Shown piece after piece: positions 46,666 to 55,701 of a DNA stretch of 64,000 nucleotides; the first letter of the stretch is position 1; each line of letters starts with the position of its first letter. This stretch comes from Novosphingobium sp. ERN07. Its GTDB lineage: Bacteria > Pseudomonadota > Alphaproteobacteria > Sphingomonadales > Sphingomonadaceae. A program made the translations under genes and the position numbers. The stretch lies in assembly GCF_012641335.1 (NCBI RefSeq), contig NZ_JABAID010000004.1:181111-245110 (forward strand), in the 5' to 3' direction. The notes under the pieces were generated by a model. The model had not been told where the DNA came from. It saw nothing but the letters and a program-made list of their open reading frames with translations, and searched no databases.

Positions 46666-47944
46666 AGTCAATTTTGACGGTCTGGTCGGCCCGAGCCACA
46701 ATTATGCGGGCCTCTCGTTCGGAAATGTCGCCTCTGCGCGGAATGCCGGCGTGGTCTCAAGCCCTCGAAAAGCGGCCATCCAGGGGATTGGCAAGATGCG
46801 GCGAATGCTCGGGCTTGGCCTAACACAAGGCCTGCTGCTGCCGCATGACCGCCCTTTCGCTCCGTGGCTACGAGATCTTGGTTTCGCAGGCAGCGACGAT
46901 GACGTCTACTCCGCCGCCTGGGCAAGCGATCCGGCATTGCTGACGAGTGTGTTCTCCGCATCCCCGATGTGGACCGCTAATGCAGCGACCGTCTCGCCCG
47001 CCCCCGACACGCGCGACGGGCGTTGCCACCTGACAGTCGCAAACCTTTCGTCGATGCTCCATCGCAGCATCGAGGCACAACAGACTGTGCGACAACTTCG
47101 GCTGGCATTTCCCGATAAGCGTCTGTTCGCCGTGCATGACCCGCTCCCCGCAAGACTAACAGACGAAGGAGCCGCCAATGCAATGCGGCTAACAGCCAGT
47201 CATGGCGAACACGGCCTCGAGATCTTCGTTTACGGTGTTTCAAGCGGCAGGTACCCCGCCCGGCAGAATCGGATCGCGGGGGAAGCCGTGGCTCGGCGCC
47301 ATGGCCTGAGCGCCGAGGGGCAACTCCACGTCCAACAAAGTGCTGCGGCGATAGAAGCCGGTGCCTTCCACAATGACGTGGTGGCGGTCGCGAACGAGAA
47401 TGTCTTGTTGACACACCAACAGGCCTTCGAGGATCGCGACCAAGTCCTCGAAACCATCCGCATGCGAGTACCTTCGGTCCAGATTATCGAGGCGCCTTCG
47501 GATCGAGTATCACTTGCAGATGCGGTGGGTTCCTATCTGTTCAACTCGCAACTGGTCACACTGCCTTGCGGCGGAATGGCCCTGGTCGTACCGGGCGAAT
47601 GCCGAGAGAACTCTGCTGTGTGGAAATGGTTGAACGATAGCGTGGTGGGCCAAGGCGTCATCACACGATTGGAAATCGTCGAGGTTCGCGAATCCATGCG
47701 TAATGGAGGAGGCCCTGCTTGTTTGCGCCTACGGGTTGCCATGAGCGAGGGCGCGCTGGCAGCCGTCGACAAGAGGTTCCTCGTTGACGAAAGGATCTGT
47801 GACAGGCTCGAGAGAACCATAGAAGAACATTGGCCGGAGAGAATTGCCGAGTCCGACCTGGCGGACGCCGAACTCTGGGCAGAATGCCGTGCTGCACGCG
47901 GAGCACTGATGAAAATGCTCGGCTTTGGAATTGGGGAACTCTGA
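46655..47944 (+). CDS. astB: N-succinylarginine dihydrolase
   Basis: A 429-residue amidinotransferase-fold enzyme. It opens [22 protein letters not shown], with [12 protein letters not shown] and [14 protein letters not shown]-type sequence ([15 protein letters not shown]) containing catalytic residues, and [15 protein letters not shown] near the end. It hydrolyses succinylarginine to succinylornithine, CO2 and two ammonia. The start overlaps astD by 11 bases. Confidence 0.94.
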   Translation: [429 protein letters not shown]

Positions 47945-47945
47945 T

Positions 47946-48875
47946 ATGACGCACCAAGTGCGCATGGCATGCAAGAATGACGTGGATGCATTGCTGGAAC
48001 TGGCGGCATTGACCGCGGGCGGCCTCACCAACTTTCCTCATGACCGGGGTGTACTGGCGGAACGAGTAGCGTGGAGCGAGCAATCCTGCGGCGTCATTAT
48101 CGATTCACCGCAGGATGAATTCTATCTGTTCGTCCTTGAAGACACTGAGACGGGCCGAATTGTTGGAACCTCGAGCATTTACTCGAAGATCGGGGTCCGA
48201 TGGCCATTCTACAGCTACAAGCTGAGCCGAATATCCCATGTTTCCAATGGCACTGGCCGACATTTCTCGACTCATATTCTAACACTGGTCAATGATTTCG
48301 ATGGCGCTTCGGAAGTGGGCGGGCTCTTTTTGGCGCCACAAGCCCGATCCGCGGGGCTGGGACAACTTCTCTCGCGCAGCCGCTACCTCTTTATTTCTCA
48401 ACACAGGGAGAGGTTTGGAAGCACTATAGTTGCTGAAATGCGCGGCTGGCTAGATGGCGCCATCTCACCATTCTGGGAGGCCGTTGGCCGAAAATTCTTT
48501 GACAGCGAATTTCATGCTGCCGACCTATACAATGCGACCCAAGGCAATCAGTTCATTGCCGATCTCATGCCTAAATTTCCCATATATACTGCGCTCTTGC
48601 CACTCGATGCGCAGTCTGCGATCGGGCGCCCCCACGTAGACGCAGTTCCGGCCAAGGCAATGCTTGAAGCCGAAGGATTTGTTTACGACGGCTATGTCGA
48701 CATCTTCGATGCAGGTCCCACGCTTCATGCCCGCATTGACCAGTTGCGTACGATTACCGAATGCCGCCTCGTAGGCGACGGCCTGGAATTACCGCTACCT
48801 GGCCGCAATCAGCGCCTGCGTGCCAGAAATTCTGGTCTGGAATTCACGGTAAGCCTCGAAGCGCTGGAATCGTAG
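47946..48875 (+). CDS. astA: Arginine N-succinyltransferase
   Basis: A 309-residue GNAT-type enzyme. It has GGLTNFPHDRGVLAERVAWSE, the PSxTxLP-like zone SVSDMG replaced by local sequence, SKIGVRWPFYSYKLSRISHVS, FLAPQARSAGLGQLLSRSRYLF and AEMRGWLDGAISPFWEAVGRKFF, all typical of AstA. It moves succinyl from succinyl-CoA to arginine, the first step. ATG 47946 lies two bases after the astB stop with GGGG upstream. It is somewhat shorter than the usual 340, and is the last gene before an IS110 transposase. Confidence 0.93.
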   Translation: MTHQVRMACKNDVDALLELAALTAGGLTNFPHDRGVLAERVAWSEQSCGVIIDSPQDEFYLFVLEDTETGRIVGTSSIYSKIGVRWPFYSYKLSRISHVSNGTGRHFSTHILTLVNDFDGASEVGGLFLAPQARSAGLGQLLSRSRYLFISQHRERFGSTIVAEMRGWLDGAISPFWEAVGRKFFDSEFHAADLYNATQGNQFIADLMPKFPIYTALLPLDAQSAIGRPHVDAVPAKAMLEAEGFVYDGYVDIFDAGPTLHARIDQLRTITECRLVGDGLELPLPGRNQRLRARNSGLEFTVSLEALES

Positions 48876-49077
48876 CGCAACTTTTCAACCCCTTGTGCAA
48901 TGCACCAGGTGATCGCCTTCGAAGGGATTGGCAGAACGCGGCAAGGCGTCCGATACTCAATCCCTGCATTGTCCGATCTTAGGATGCTGGAGTCATCGTG
49001 TAATTGCGGCTGCTTCCCTCGGAGCTCGGTTGGGGCGCACACTTCTGGTTGTCGAATCCTGAAGGAAGGAAGCAGCC

Positions 49078-50085
49078 ATGAAGCACTATGCCGGATTGGA
49101 CTTGTCGATGGAATCCACGCAGGTCTGCATCGTTGATGACAATGGTCGGAAGGTCGTGTCGGAGAAAGTGGAAAGCTCTCCGGAGGCGATCGCCATGATG
49201 CTGGAGCGATACGGTCCAATCGAGCGGGCGGTGATCGAAACGGGCCGCATGTCGCCGGCGATCTGCCTTGGCCTGCGTGAACTGGGTGTCCCGGTAGTGT
49301 GCATTGATGCCCGCCAGGCCCACCAGAGCCTCAAGGCAATGAAGGCGAACAAGACCGACCCTCACGATGCCGCCGGCCTCGCACAGTTGGCACGCACCGG
49401 CTTCTACAAGGAGGTGCATGTCAAATCTCCGGCAGCGCATGGCGTTCGCAGCGTCATCACCGCACGCAGCCATCTGGTTGAAGCGCGTGTCCGGCTCGAC
49501 AACACGATCCGTGGTCTCTGCGCGACGTTCGGCTATCGGCCCGGCGCAGGTCAAGGGAAGGCCTTCCTCGAACGGATCATGCAGGCCGCCCACATCCCGG
49601 GCCTTGGCGACGCCATCGCATCCTTGCTGTCTGTGCGCGCAGAACTGGTCGGGCAAATCAAGGAAATGGACCGCCGCCTGCGTATCATCGCCAGCCAGTC
49701 ACAGGCTTGCGAAATCCTGATGACCATACCGGGCGTGGGCGTGCAGACATCTGCTGCCTTCGCCGCTGCAGTGGATGAAGCGGGGCGTTTCCGACAATCG
49801 CGCAATGCCGGCGCCTACTTCGGCCTTGTGCCCCGACGTCATCAGTCGGGCGAGCTAGATCGGACAGGCAGGATCACCAAACAGGGAGATGGGACCGTGC
49901 GCAAGCTGCTGTACGAAGCTGCCAACTCGATCCTCACCCGAAGCCGGGAAACCTTCGCGCTCAAGTCATGGGCCATGAAGATCGCCAAGCGTCACGGCCT
50001 AAAGAAGGCTCGCGTTGCCCTTGCCCGCCGCCTCGCTGTCATAATGCATGCCATGCTGCGCGACGGCACTTTGTTCCAAGCGTAA
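49078..50085 (+). CDS. IS110 family transposase
   Basis: A 335-residue DEDD transposase of the IS110 type. The N-terminal DEDD domain has YAGLDLSMESTQVCIVDD, IETGRMSPAICLGLR and NKTDPHDAAGLAQLAR. The C-terminal domain has ILMTIPGVGVQTSAAFAAAV, the Ser of the second catalytic part, and AYFGLVPRRHQSGELDRTGRITKQG. IS110 elements act with a bridge RNA from their non-coding ends, so the non-coding DNA just before 49078 or after 50085 probably belongs to the element. It sits directly after the ast operon. Confidence 0.93.
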   Translation: MKHYAGLDLSMESTQVCIVDDNGRKVVSEKVESSPEAIAMMLERYGPIERAVIETGRMSPAICLGLRELGVPVVCIDARQAHQSLKAMKANKTDPHDAAGLAQLARTGFYKEVHVKSPAAHGVRSVITARSHLVEARVRLDNTIRGLCATFGYRPGAGQGKAFLERIMQAAHIPGLGDAIASLLSVRAELVGQIKEMDRRLRIIASQSQACEILMTIPGVGVQTSAAFAAAVDEAGRFRQSRNAGAYFGLVPRRHQSGELDRTGRITKQGDGTVRKLLYEAANSILTRSRETFALKSWAMKIAKRHGLKKARVALARRLAVIMHAMLRDGTLFQA

Positions 50086-50365
50086 GGTAGAGTAGAACCT
50101 GTTTGCCAGCGGTGAAGCGTCGAAGCTGATCCGAGGGCGGTGTCCCGCGAGGGAACGCAGGGACGAACGATCTGCGAAGGTAGTCAGATGGGCTGCAAAG
50201 CCCGCTTCGAGTCAATGCAACGTTCGCCTCTGTGAGACCCGATACAGCACGACCAGGCTCCGGTCCGGCCAGTGCGGACAGATCCATGAAACCCTCAGGG
50301 GATCAACACCGCCTAGCTCTGCAATTACAGATCAGGACCTACGAATTTGGCGTCTGGTCTGCATC
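50086..50365. other. Non-coding stretch between the IS110 transposase and the IS5 element
   Basis: About 280 bases with no convincing gene. Part is probably the right non-coding end of the IS110 element; its boundary cannot be fixed without other copies. Confidence 0.4.
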
Positions 50366-51652
50366 TGGACACCCTGATTTACCCGCTCACGGTGCTGGGC
50401 ATAACCTGAAGGTGCGAGGCCGACCGTTTCGGGTTTCCATATCCGGGCATTTTCCGGTCACCGCGTAGGCGTTACGGGCCGTTTCGGGACCTTGGCCGCG
50501 TGATCATGCGGTGCTCGCCCGGTTTTCCCAGTAGAGGAAGCGTTTGAAGTTGAACGCGATGTTGGCGAGGCCGATCTTCACCTTGGCCCGCTCAATGCCG
50601 ATCGTGCGGATGAACAGGCCCATGCGGTGCTTCTGTGTGGCAAAGACGTGCTCGACAGCAGAGCGCACTTTGGATCGGGCGGCATTGGCGCGTTGGCGCT
50701 GCGTGGGAAGCGGCTTTCCTGGTGCGCGGCGGAAGTGGATTTTCGATACCAGCCCCGCGCGCAGGATAGCCCGCTCGTTCTTTTGGCTGCGATAGGCGGT
50801 ATCCGCCCAGATCGCGCTGCCGGTGTTGGCCGGATCGATCAGGTTCGGCAGTTCGCGGCCATCGTAGCGGGCGGCATCACTGGCGCCCCACGTGCGGATG
50901 AAGCCGTGCCGCTGGTCGATGCCGATGTGGGATTTGTAGCCGAACATGGGCGTGGCTATCTCGGCCATGAGTTTGCCATCTGGGCCTTTCTTGCGGCGCC
51001 CGCGCTTGAGCGTCCAGCGCGCGTCGCGATCCTTCTGCGCGAGCTTTGCCGGCTTGGCGGCCCAGTCTTCCGGAATGCCGCCGCCCTTGACCAGGGCGCG
51101 CTCCTCGTCGGTCATGCGCTGACGCGGAGCGGCGATGATGCTGGCATCGACGATCTGCCCGCCCATGGCCAGATAGCCCAGACCTCTGAGGTGGGCGTCG
51201 AAGCGGGCAAACAAGGCGTCGATGGCATTAGCGCGCACCAAGCCCTCGCGGAACCGCCAGATCGTCGTCTCGTCGGGCGTGTTGTCGCCATCGTTGAGGC
51301 CGAGGAAGCGCCCGAAGCTGCGCCGGTCGAGGATCTGGAACTCGGCTTGCGCATCAGACAGGCCGTAGAGCGTCTGCAGGATCAGCGTCTTGAACATCAT
51401 CACCGCGTCCAGCGGCGGCCGCCCGCCCTTGCTGCCGTCAGATCGTTGCAGGGCCGCATCCAGCGCGGGGCGAAATATCTCAAAGTCGATCAGCGCCACG
51501 AGTTTCTCCAGCGGATCGCCCGCCGCCGACAGCGCCGCATACCGCTCATCCAGATCGAAAAAGCCACGCTGCACAGACACATACGCCTCCATCGCTCAAA
51601 ACGATGGAATCACATTCACACCCTCACCGCCACCAGTAAATCAGGGTGTCCA
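50366..51652. mobile_element. IS5-family insertion sequence, complete
   Basis: Perfect 17-bp terminal inverted repeats, TGGACACCCTGATTTAC at 50366-50382 and its reverse complement at 51636-51652, bound a 1287-base element with one transposase gene. No clear target-site duplication is seen beside the repeats. Confidence 0.88.
50504..51592 (-). CDS. IS5 family transposase
   Basis: A 362-residue DDE transposase with the IS5-type N-terminal region (FDLDERYAALSAAGDPLEKL, GGRPPLDAVMMFKTLILQTLYGLSD). The DDE residues are in GQIVDASIIAAPRQR, SAIWADTAYRSQ and RSAVEHVFATQKHR. The gene lies inside the inverted repeats and seems intact. Confidence 0.93.
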   Translation of the reverse strand: MEAYVSVQRGFFDLDERYAALSAAGDPLEKLVALIDFEIFRPALDAALQRSDGSKGGRPPLDAVMMFKTLILQTLYGLSDAQAEFQILDRRSFGRFLGLNDGDNTPDETTIWRFREGLVRANAIDALFARFDAHLRGLGYLAMGGQIVDASIIAAPRQRMTDEERALVKGGGIPEDWAAKPAKLAQKDRDARWTLKRGRRKKGPDGKLMAEIATPMFGYKSHIGIDQRHGFIRTWGASDAARYDGRELPNLIDPANTGSAIWADTAYRSQKNERAILRAGLVSKIHFRRAPGKPLPTQRQRANAARSKVRSAVEHVFATQKHRMGLFIRTIGIERAKVKIGLANIAFNFKRFLYWENRASTA

Positions 51653-51752
51653 ACTGCTGCGAAGCCTTCACATCAAGCATCGTCTCATACCAGCGCGCTG
51701 GGATGGTGACGCATCACACGCTGGAAATTCTCAAGCGCCGCACGGGCTTAAG

Positions 51753-51785
51753 CAGAATGCGATGAGTCAGGCTCATCGCATTCTG
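51753..51785 (-). terminator. Strong hairpin after the linalool-dehydratase-like pair
   Basis: CAGAATGCGATGAG and CTCATCGCATTCTG form a perfect 14-pair stem around TCAGG, three bases after the stop codon of the downstream gene of the pair. CTTAAG rather than a T run follows, so factor-independent termination is likely but not certain. Confidence 0.6.
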
Positions 51786-51788
51786 GTA

Positions 51789-52931
51789 TCAGCGGACCAC
51801 ATTATAGTCTTTGTGGTAGCTCTGCGCCCAATCTTTTTCAACAAGCTGCTTCCAGCCGACATGGCACTGGGCCAGAAGGTTAAAGTATGAAACCAATGGT
51901 CCACCCTCCCCCAGCTGATCATAAAATATCTTAGCCTCTATACGCTTCGGCTCTAAAACTTCATAAATGCGATTGTTCAGTAAATTGAAAAATTTGACAT
52001 CTTGCATCTCTTTAGCCAACCAAAGAGCTGAAAAAATATCCTCTAGTTGAAAACCAAGAGGTGTTACGAAAGACTGTCCAGACTTCCCTTTCAACGCCCC
52101 TAAATCGATCCGCATCAATTCGTCAGAAAATGCGAACTTAAACTGCTCCCAAAGCGCCTCAGCTTCCTGCGGCCTGAAATAATGCATCAGGTTAAGTGCC
52201 AACGCATTGGATCTTGGTCGAATATTTCTAGAGATCCAAAATGACTCTCTATTCATTTCCTGCTTGTCGAAACCAAAACTTCCAGTTTGCAGTGATTCGA
52301 AGAACAGTCCTGATTTATCATCGCGTAACAGAACGCCTATACCGTCCAGAATTTTGTCATTATCGTCGGAATAAGTTGTCCCATGAATCTTATCATGAAT
52401 TTCAAATGCAAGCATCGCCAGTAGATTTGGAAACATTTCGAACCTACCGGTCACAGTTTCAAGCGCGAAAATATTTTGCGCAGATTGGTAATTGTTAATG
52501 ATCTTTCCTTTTATTTCTTCGATGAATGCGCGAGATTTTTCATCGAATTGCCCCCTTCCGCTGACCAATCGGTAGAATTCATACGACAGGGCGCTCAGGA
52601 CGACGCGGACATTTTCAGAATCGTACATATTCAATGGGTTGGAAAGATTTGGATTACAGATATTTTTTGCGGTCAGGTTAAGATTATACTCAACCTCTCT
52701 GGTTCTGAACGGGTCAATATAGGCTACAGATGGCAAAGTCAGGGCCATGAAGCCCATGGCCTTGTAAAAAGCGACCCCCGAACCAGGAACGTGACAGACG
52801 TGGCAATTATTGTAGCAAGCCAGGTCCAGGTCGAACAGAAGCGTCCTGTAATGCGCCTCAACTTGATCTGTGAACCGCCCGTCTTCAACCATCGCCCAGA
52901 TGTCTTGGCGCGAAGCCTCTGCACCGATCAT
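51789..52931 (-). CDS. Linalool dehydratase/isomerase-like protein, catalytic residues absent
   Basis: A 380-residue protein that overlaps the upstream gene (ATGA, 52928-52931). It follows that gene's helical-barrel pattern: NPLNMYDSENVRVVLSALSYEFYRLVSGRGQFD lines up with the NIMYK segment there, and AFEIHDKIHGTTYSDD with its SIHDLIFGTNY. The active-site His and both Cys of the partner are replaced (ALSYEF for AHLHVM; FALETVTGRFEMFP for IVCEDDQYFPVC). It may be a structural or regulatory partner subunit. CHVCHVPG near residue 45 is Cys/His rich. Codon and base use are AT-richer than in neighbours. The fold assignment is inferred through the partner. Confidence 0.68.
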   Translation of the reverse strand: MIGAEASRQDIWAMVEDGRFTDQVEAHYRTLLFDLDLACYNNCHVCHVPGSGVAFYKAMGFMALTLPSVAYIDPFRTREVEYNLNLTAKNICNPNLSNPLNMYDSENVRVVLSALSYEFYRLVSGRGQFDEKSRAFIEEIKGKIINNYQSAQNIFALETVTGRFEMFPNLLAMLAFEIHDKIHGTTYSDDNDKILDGIGVLLRDDKSGLFFESLQTGSFGFDKQEMNRESFWISRNIRPRSNALALNLMHYFRPQEAEALWEQFKFAFSDELMRIDLGALKGKSGQSFVTPLGFQLEDIFSALWLAKEMQDVKFFNLLNNRIYEVLEPKRIEAKIFYDQLGEGGPLVSYFNLLAQCHVGWKQLVEKDWAQSYHKDYNVVR

Positions 52932-54079
52932 GACAACACCGCCCGATGCCGGGCCCTCAGCGCGCTCCAATCATGCTGAAAGACCGCGTTCCAGGATTCG
53001 TGAAGGGCGCCCCATAGGATGTAGCTGTTGGCGTGATGCTCTTCCCCATTTGTCACTTCGACGAGGCGGACCCTTCCGTCGACATACGCAATACCAGACG
53101 TCTTACCCAGGTACTTCATAAAACCAGCCCAAAGGTCAGGGTCCTGATACTCCCTCGCCAAGCCGAGCGCATATAGAAGCCCGAAACTCTCCTCCAGCCC
53201 CATGGCGGGATCGGAGGCATGGACACATTCCTTGAGGTAGAGCGCGCCATCCGGTTGCTGCGCAACGAGCAGACGCTTGAAGTTCTCATAGCCGGTCTGC
53301 ATGTCTGCCGGATTGGTATAATGCAATTGGGTCAGTCCCCAGGTGTTGCAAGCGCCGGACAGATAGGCTTCAGCCTGGTCATGGGAGGGATGATACTTGT
53401 ACAGTATCATCTTGGTCACTGGATCACTGATCCTGTCTGCAATGAAATCAGCAACTCTTTTTCCATATTCATTGTAGTAATTCGTTCCAAAAATTAAGTC
53501 ATGTATCGACATTCCGATGACTATCTGGGAATTACATACAGGAAAATATTGATCATCTTCACAAACTATACCTTCAAATCCCTCATTTTCGCTATTTTCA
53601 TTCAACTCCTTTTTCATTATATCTGTTAGCTGAATGTACTCCCTCTCAAACTCCTGCGATCCGGTAATGAGCTGATACAAGCCGTACATGACGTGCAGAT
53701 GCGCCTTGTACATGATATTCCGGCAGCATATCGGATCTGGCCCATGGCCGTACTTGACCCATTCGTCCCAGATCGGCGTATCTTTGAACAGTAGTATTGA
53801 TTTCCTCAGACAGATTGAAGCTTCCGCGTACCGGGCTTCCTCAACCATGATCACCGAGGGGATCGAGTATGTCGCGAATGCCAGCGGGTATTTCCACCAC
53901 CCATGCATGTTGCGGTCCCACGGAAATGCGGCATTGTCCCAACCACCCTCGAACGTGGCATCGATCCGGTCCCGGTGGAAGTTCCAGATCATCTCGGCGA
54001 AATGGCTGAGTTTTCCAGCCCGCTTTTGCAAAAAGATATCCGCAGCAATGCTGTCGAAATCTGTGATTTTCTCAGCCAT
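52928..54079 (-). CDS. Linalool dehydratase/isomerase family protein
   Basis: A 383-residue protein. The stretch from WDEW through NIMYKAHLHVMYGLYQLITGS to GIVCEDDQYFPVCNS and SIHDLIFGTNY matches LinD (Ldi) of Castellaniella defragrans as I recall it. The active-site residues H127, C173 and C182 are all present, and the Cys are nine apart as in LinD. LinD removes water from linalool to myrcene, and isomerises geraniol. No signal peptide is seen here, whereas LinD is exported. The true substrate is unknown; a related tertiary or allylic alcohol is possible. The DNA is AT-richer than average and an IS5 element lies beyond the partner gene, suggesting transfer. Operator site 5 is about 190 bases upstream. 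Confidence 0.8.
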   Translation of the reverse strand: MAEKITDFDSIAADIFLQKRAGKLSHFAEMIWNFHRDRIDATFEGGWDNAAFPWDRNMHGWWKYPLAFATYSIPSVIMVEEARYAEASICLRKSILLFKDTPIWDEWVKYGHGPDPICCRNIMYKAHLHVMYGLYQLITGSQEFEREYIQLTDIMKKELNENSENEGFEGIVCEDDQYFPVCNSQIVIGMSIHDLIFGTNYYNEYGKRVADFIADRISDPVTKMILYKYHPSHDQAEAYLSGACNTWGLTQLHYTNPADMQTGYENFKRLLVAQQPDGALYLKECVHASDPAMGLEESFGLLYALGLAREYQDPDLWAGFMKYLGKTSGIAYVDGRVRLVEVTNGEEHHANSYILWGALHESWNAVFQHDWSALRARHRAVLS

Positions 54080-54581
54080 ATTAAATCACCAATCCAATAA
54101 GTTGGGAGGACTTGCAGGGACAACGAAAACCGTCCTCGACTGCGAATCCATGGAATGGAACAACATTGTGAAAAGGCCGACTATGACCACGCTGCTGTCG
54201 ATCACCGAAGCGCTGGTTTGGGTCGCCACCTCAACAGCGCGTCCTTTCCGCCAACCAACCTTTCCAAACACTGGTGTATGGTAGCACCATGGCACAAAGA
54301 GTCCAGTAGGATCAGGATGCCTTCTTGCACTTTGGCATATCAGGATCAGGCGCAGACTGGTCATTCAGACCTACTTTGAAGAACGGCAATGATGCTCGAA
54401 ACATTCCGCTTGAGGATTGCTGCCGCCTCTCAATACTGCTCACGTTCCGGCGACATCGAGCCTTGCCCGCTTTGCCCCGAGAACGGCACAGCTGCTCGGG
54501 TGAGAAGTCGGATCTATGGTCTTGTGGATCAAACGCGCAACCGTTCGATACCGTGTCGTTGCTCGAGCGAAAATGCCAAGC
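54080..54581. other. Intergenic region before the linalool-dehydratase-like pair
   Basis: About 500 bases that hold TetR-type site 5 and presumably the promoter of the pair. Frames here match no family I recognise. Confidence 0.45.
54264..54281. promoter_or_regulatory. TetR-type operator site 5
   Basis: CCAAACACTGGTGTATGG, one mismatch in a 7+7 inverted repeat and one base from the reverse complement of site 4. It is about 185 bases before the linalool-dehydratase-like gene, further than the other sites are from their genes. Confidence 0.6.
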
Positions 54582-55679
54582 TCACGCGTCGACCCAACTT
54601 CGCATAAAGCCCAGCTTCTCCATGATGGGAGCATCCGAAAAGCGGAACAGATCGAAGCCTGTCTCGGCCTGCAACGACCAGGGGATCCACGACGGGACGA
54701 CAAACATGTCCCCTTTTTCCACACTGTGCGTTTCGCCATCCATCACAACCGCGCCGTTGCCTTCGAAGACTTGGAAGACGGTCGAACCGACGTCACGTCT
54801 CATTTTTGTCTCGGTGCCCTCGAGCAAACGGTGAAATTCAAGGCGGATTGTGGGCATAACGTCTCCGCCCGTAGTTGGATTGATGTAACGAATTGCGGCA
54901 TGGCCTGGGGCAACCGTGGCCGCATACCCCTCCGCCTCGAGCGCGAGTTGCTGCGTCAAGGCTGCGTCGGTATGCGCCCACCGGTAGGCACCGATAGGCG
55001 AGCTGACACTGTCCTTGAGCTGCGAAAGCGGGCGCAGTCCAGGATGACACCAGAGACGCTCGCCCCGGCTGAATTCTGGTGTTTCGAGGCGCGTAAGTTT
55101 GTCTGAACCAAATTCGAAAAAGCCAACGTCCATCTGCTGGCTGAACGGGATGTCGAGCCCATCGATCCAGGCCATAGACTTATCGGTGGCGTTCTGGTGG
55201 CCGTGAAAGTTGCCGCCGGGCGTTAACAGCAAGTCGCCTCTGCTCATTCGTACTGGATCGCCATTGACCACGGTCCAGACCCCTTCTCCTTCGACAACGA
55301 AGCGGAAGGCGTTCTGGCTGTGACGGTGCTCAGGTGCGACTTCACGTGGGCCTAGATACTGGATCGCTGCCCATAATGTAGGGCTGATATAGGCATGGGG
55401 AGCAAGGCCCGGATTACTCAGCCCGATCGCGCGGCGTTCGCCTCCCCGCCCAACGGGTACCAGTTCGCCCGAACGTTCAGCCAGTGGGAGCAGTTTTGAC
55501 CATTTCCAGACGTGCGGCACCGCTCTGGACTTGGGATGAACCGGCATGAGGTCGCCAAGCTGGGTCCACAGGGGTAACAGGCTCTGCTTTTCGAACCCGC
55601 GATATAGCTCGCGCAGCTCGGGCGTGTCATCCGGCTGCATAGCATGGTCGACTGTGCTGTGATCGAGCGCTTCACTCAT
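54582..55679 (-). CDS. Gentisate 1,2-dioxygenase
   Basis: A 365-residue double-cupin protein from ATG 55679 (AGGAG upstream). The first cupin has APEHRHSQNAFRFVVEGEGVWTVVNGDPVRMSRGDLLLTPGGNFHGHQN with the iron-binding His residues; the second has STVFQVFEGNGAVVMDGE. The enzyme opens gentisate between C1 and C2 to maleylpyruvate with ferrous iron and oxygen. It is the last gene of a run with the isomerase, hydrolase and hydroxylase of the same pathway. Confidence 0.92.
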   Translation of the reverse strand: MSEALDHSTVDHAMQPDDTPELRELYRGFEKQSLLPLWTQLGDLMPVHPKSRAVPHVWKWSKLLPLAERSGELVPVGRGGERRAIGLSNPGLAPHAYISPTLWAAIQYLGPREVAPEHRHSQNAFRFVVEGEGVWTVVNGDPVRMSRGDLLLTPGGNFHGHQNATDKSMAWIDGLDIPFSQQMDVGFFEFGSDKLTRLETPEFSRGERLWCHPGLRPLSQLKDSVSSPIGAYRWAHTDAALTQQLALEAEGYAATVAPGHAAIRYINPTTGGDVMPTIRLEFHRLLEGTETKMRRDVGSTVFQVFEGNGAVVMDGETHSVEKGDMFVVPSWIPWSLQAETGFDLFRFSDAPIMEKLGFMRSWVDA

Positions 55680-55701
55680 GATCTTGCTCCTGCAATTTTG
55701 G

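Noticed and set aside
48876..49077. Possible astE remnant between astA and the IS110 transposase
   Set aside because: About 200 bases with no readable AstE-like sequence; more likely the non-coding left end of the IS110 element.
50627..51709. 360-codon frame opposite the IS5 transposase
   Set aside because: It is an antisense shadow in GC-rich DNA; the transposase on the minus strand has complete DDE motifs.
54389..54739. Short frames in the region upstream of the linalool-dehydratase-like pair
   Set aside because: No recognisable protein sequence; the region is better explained as promoter DNA and the end of the dioxygenase gene.
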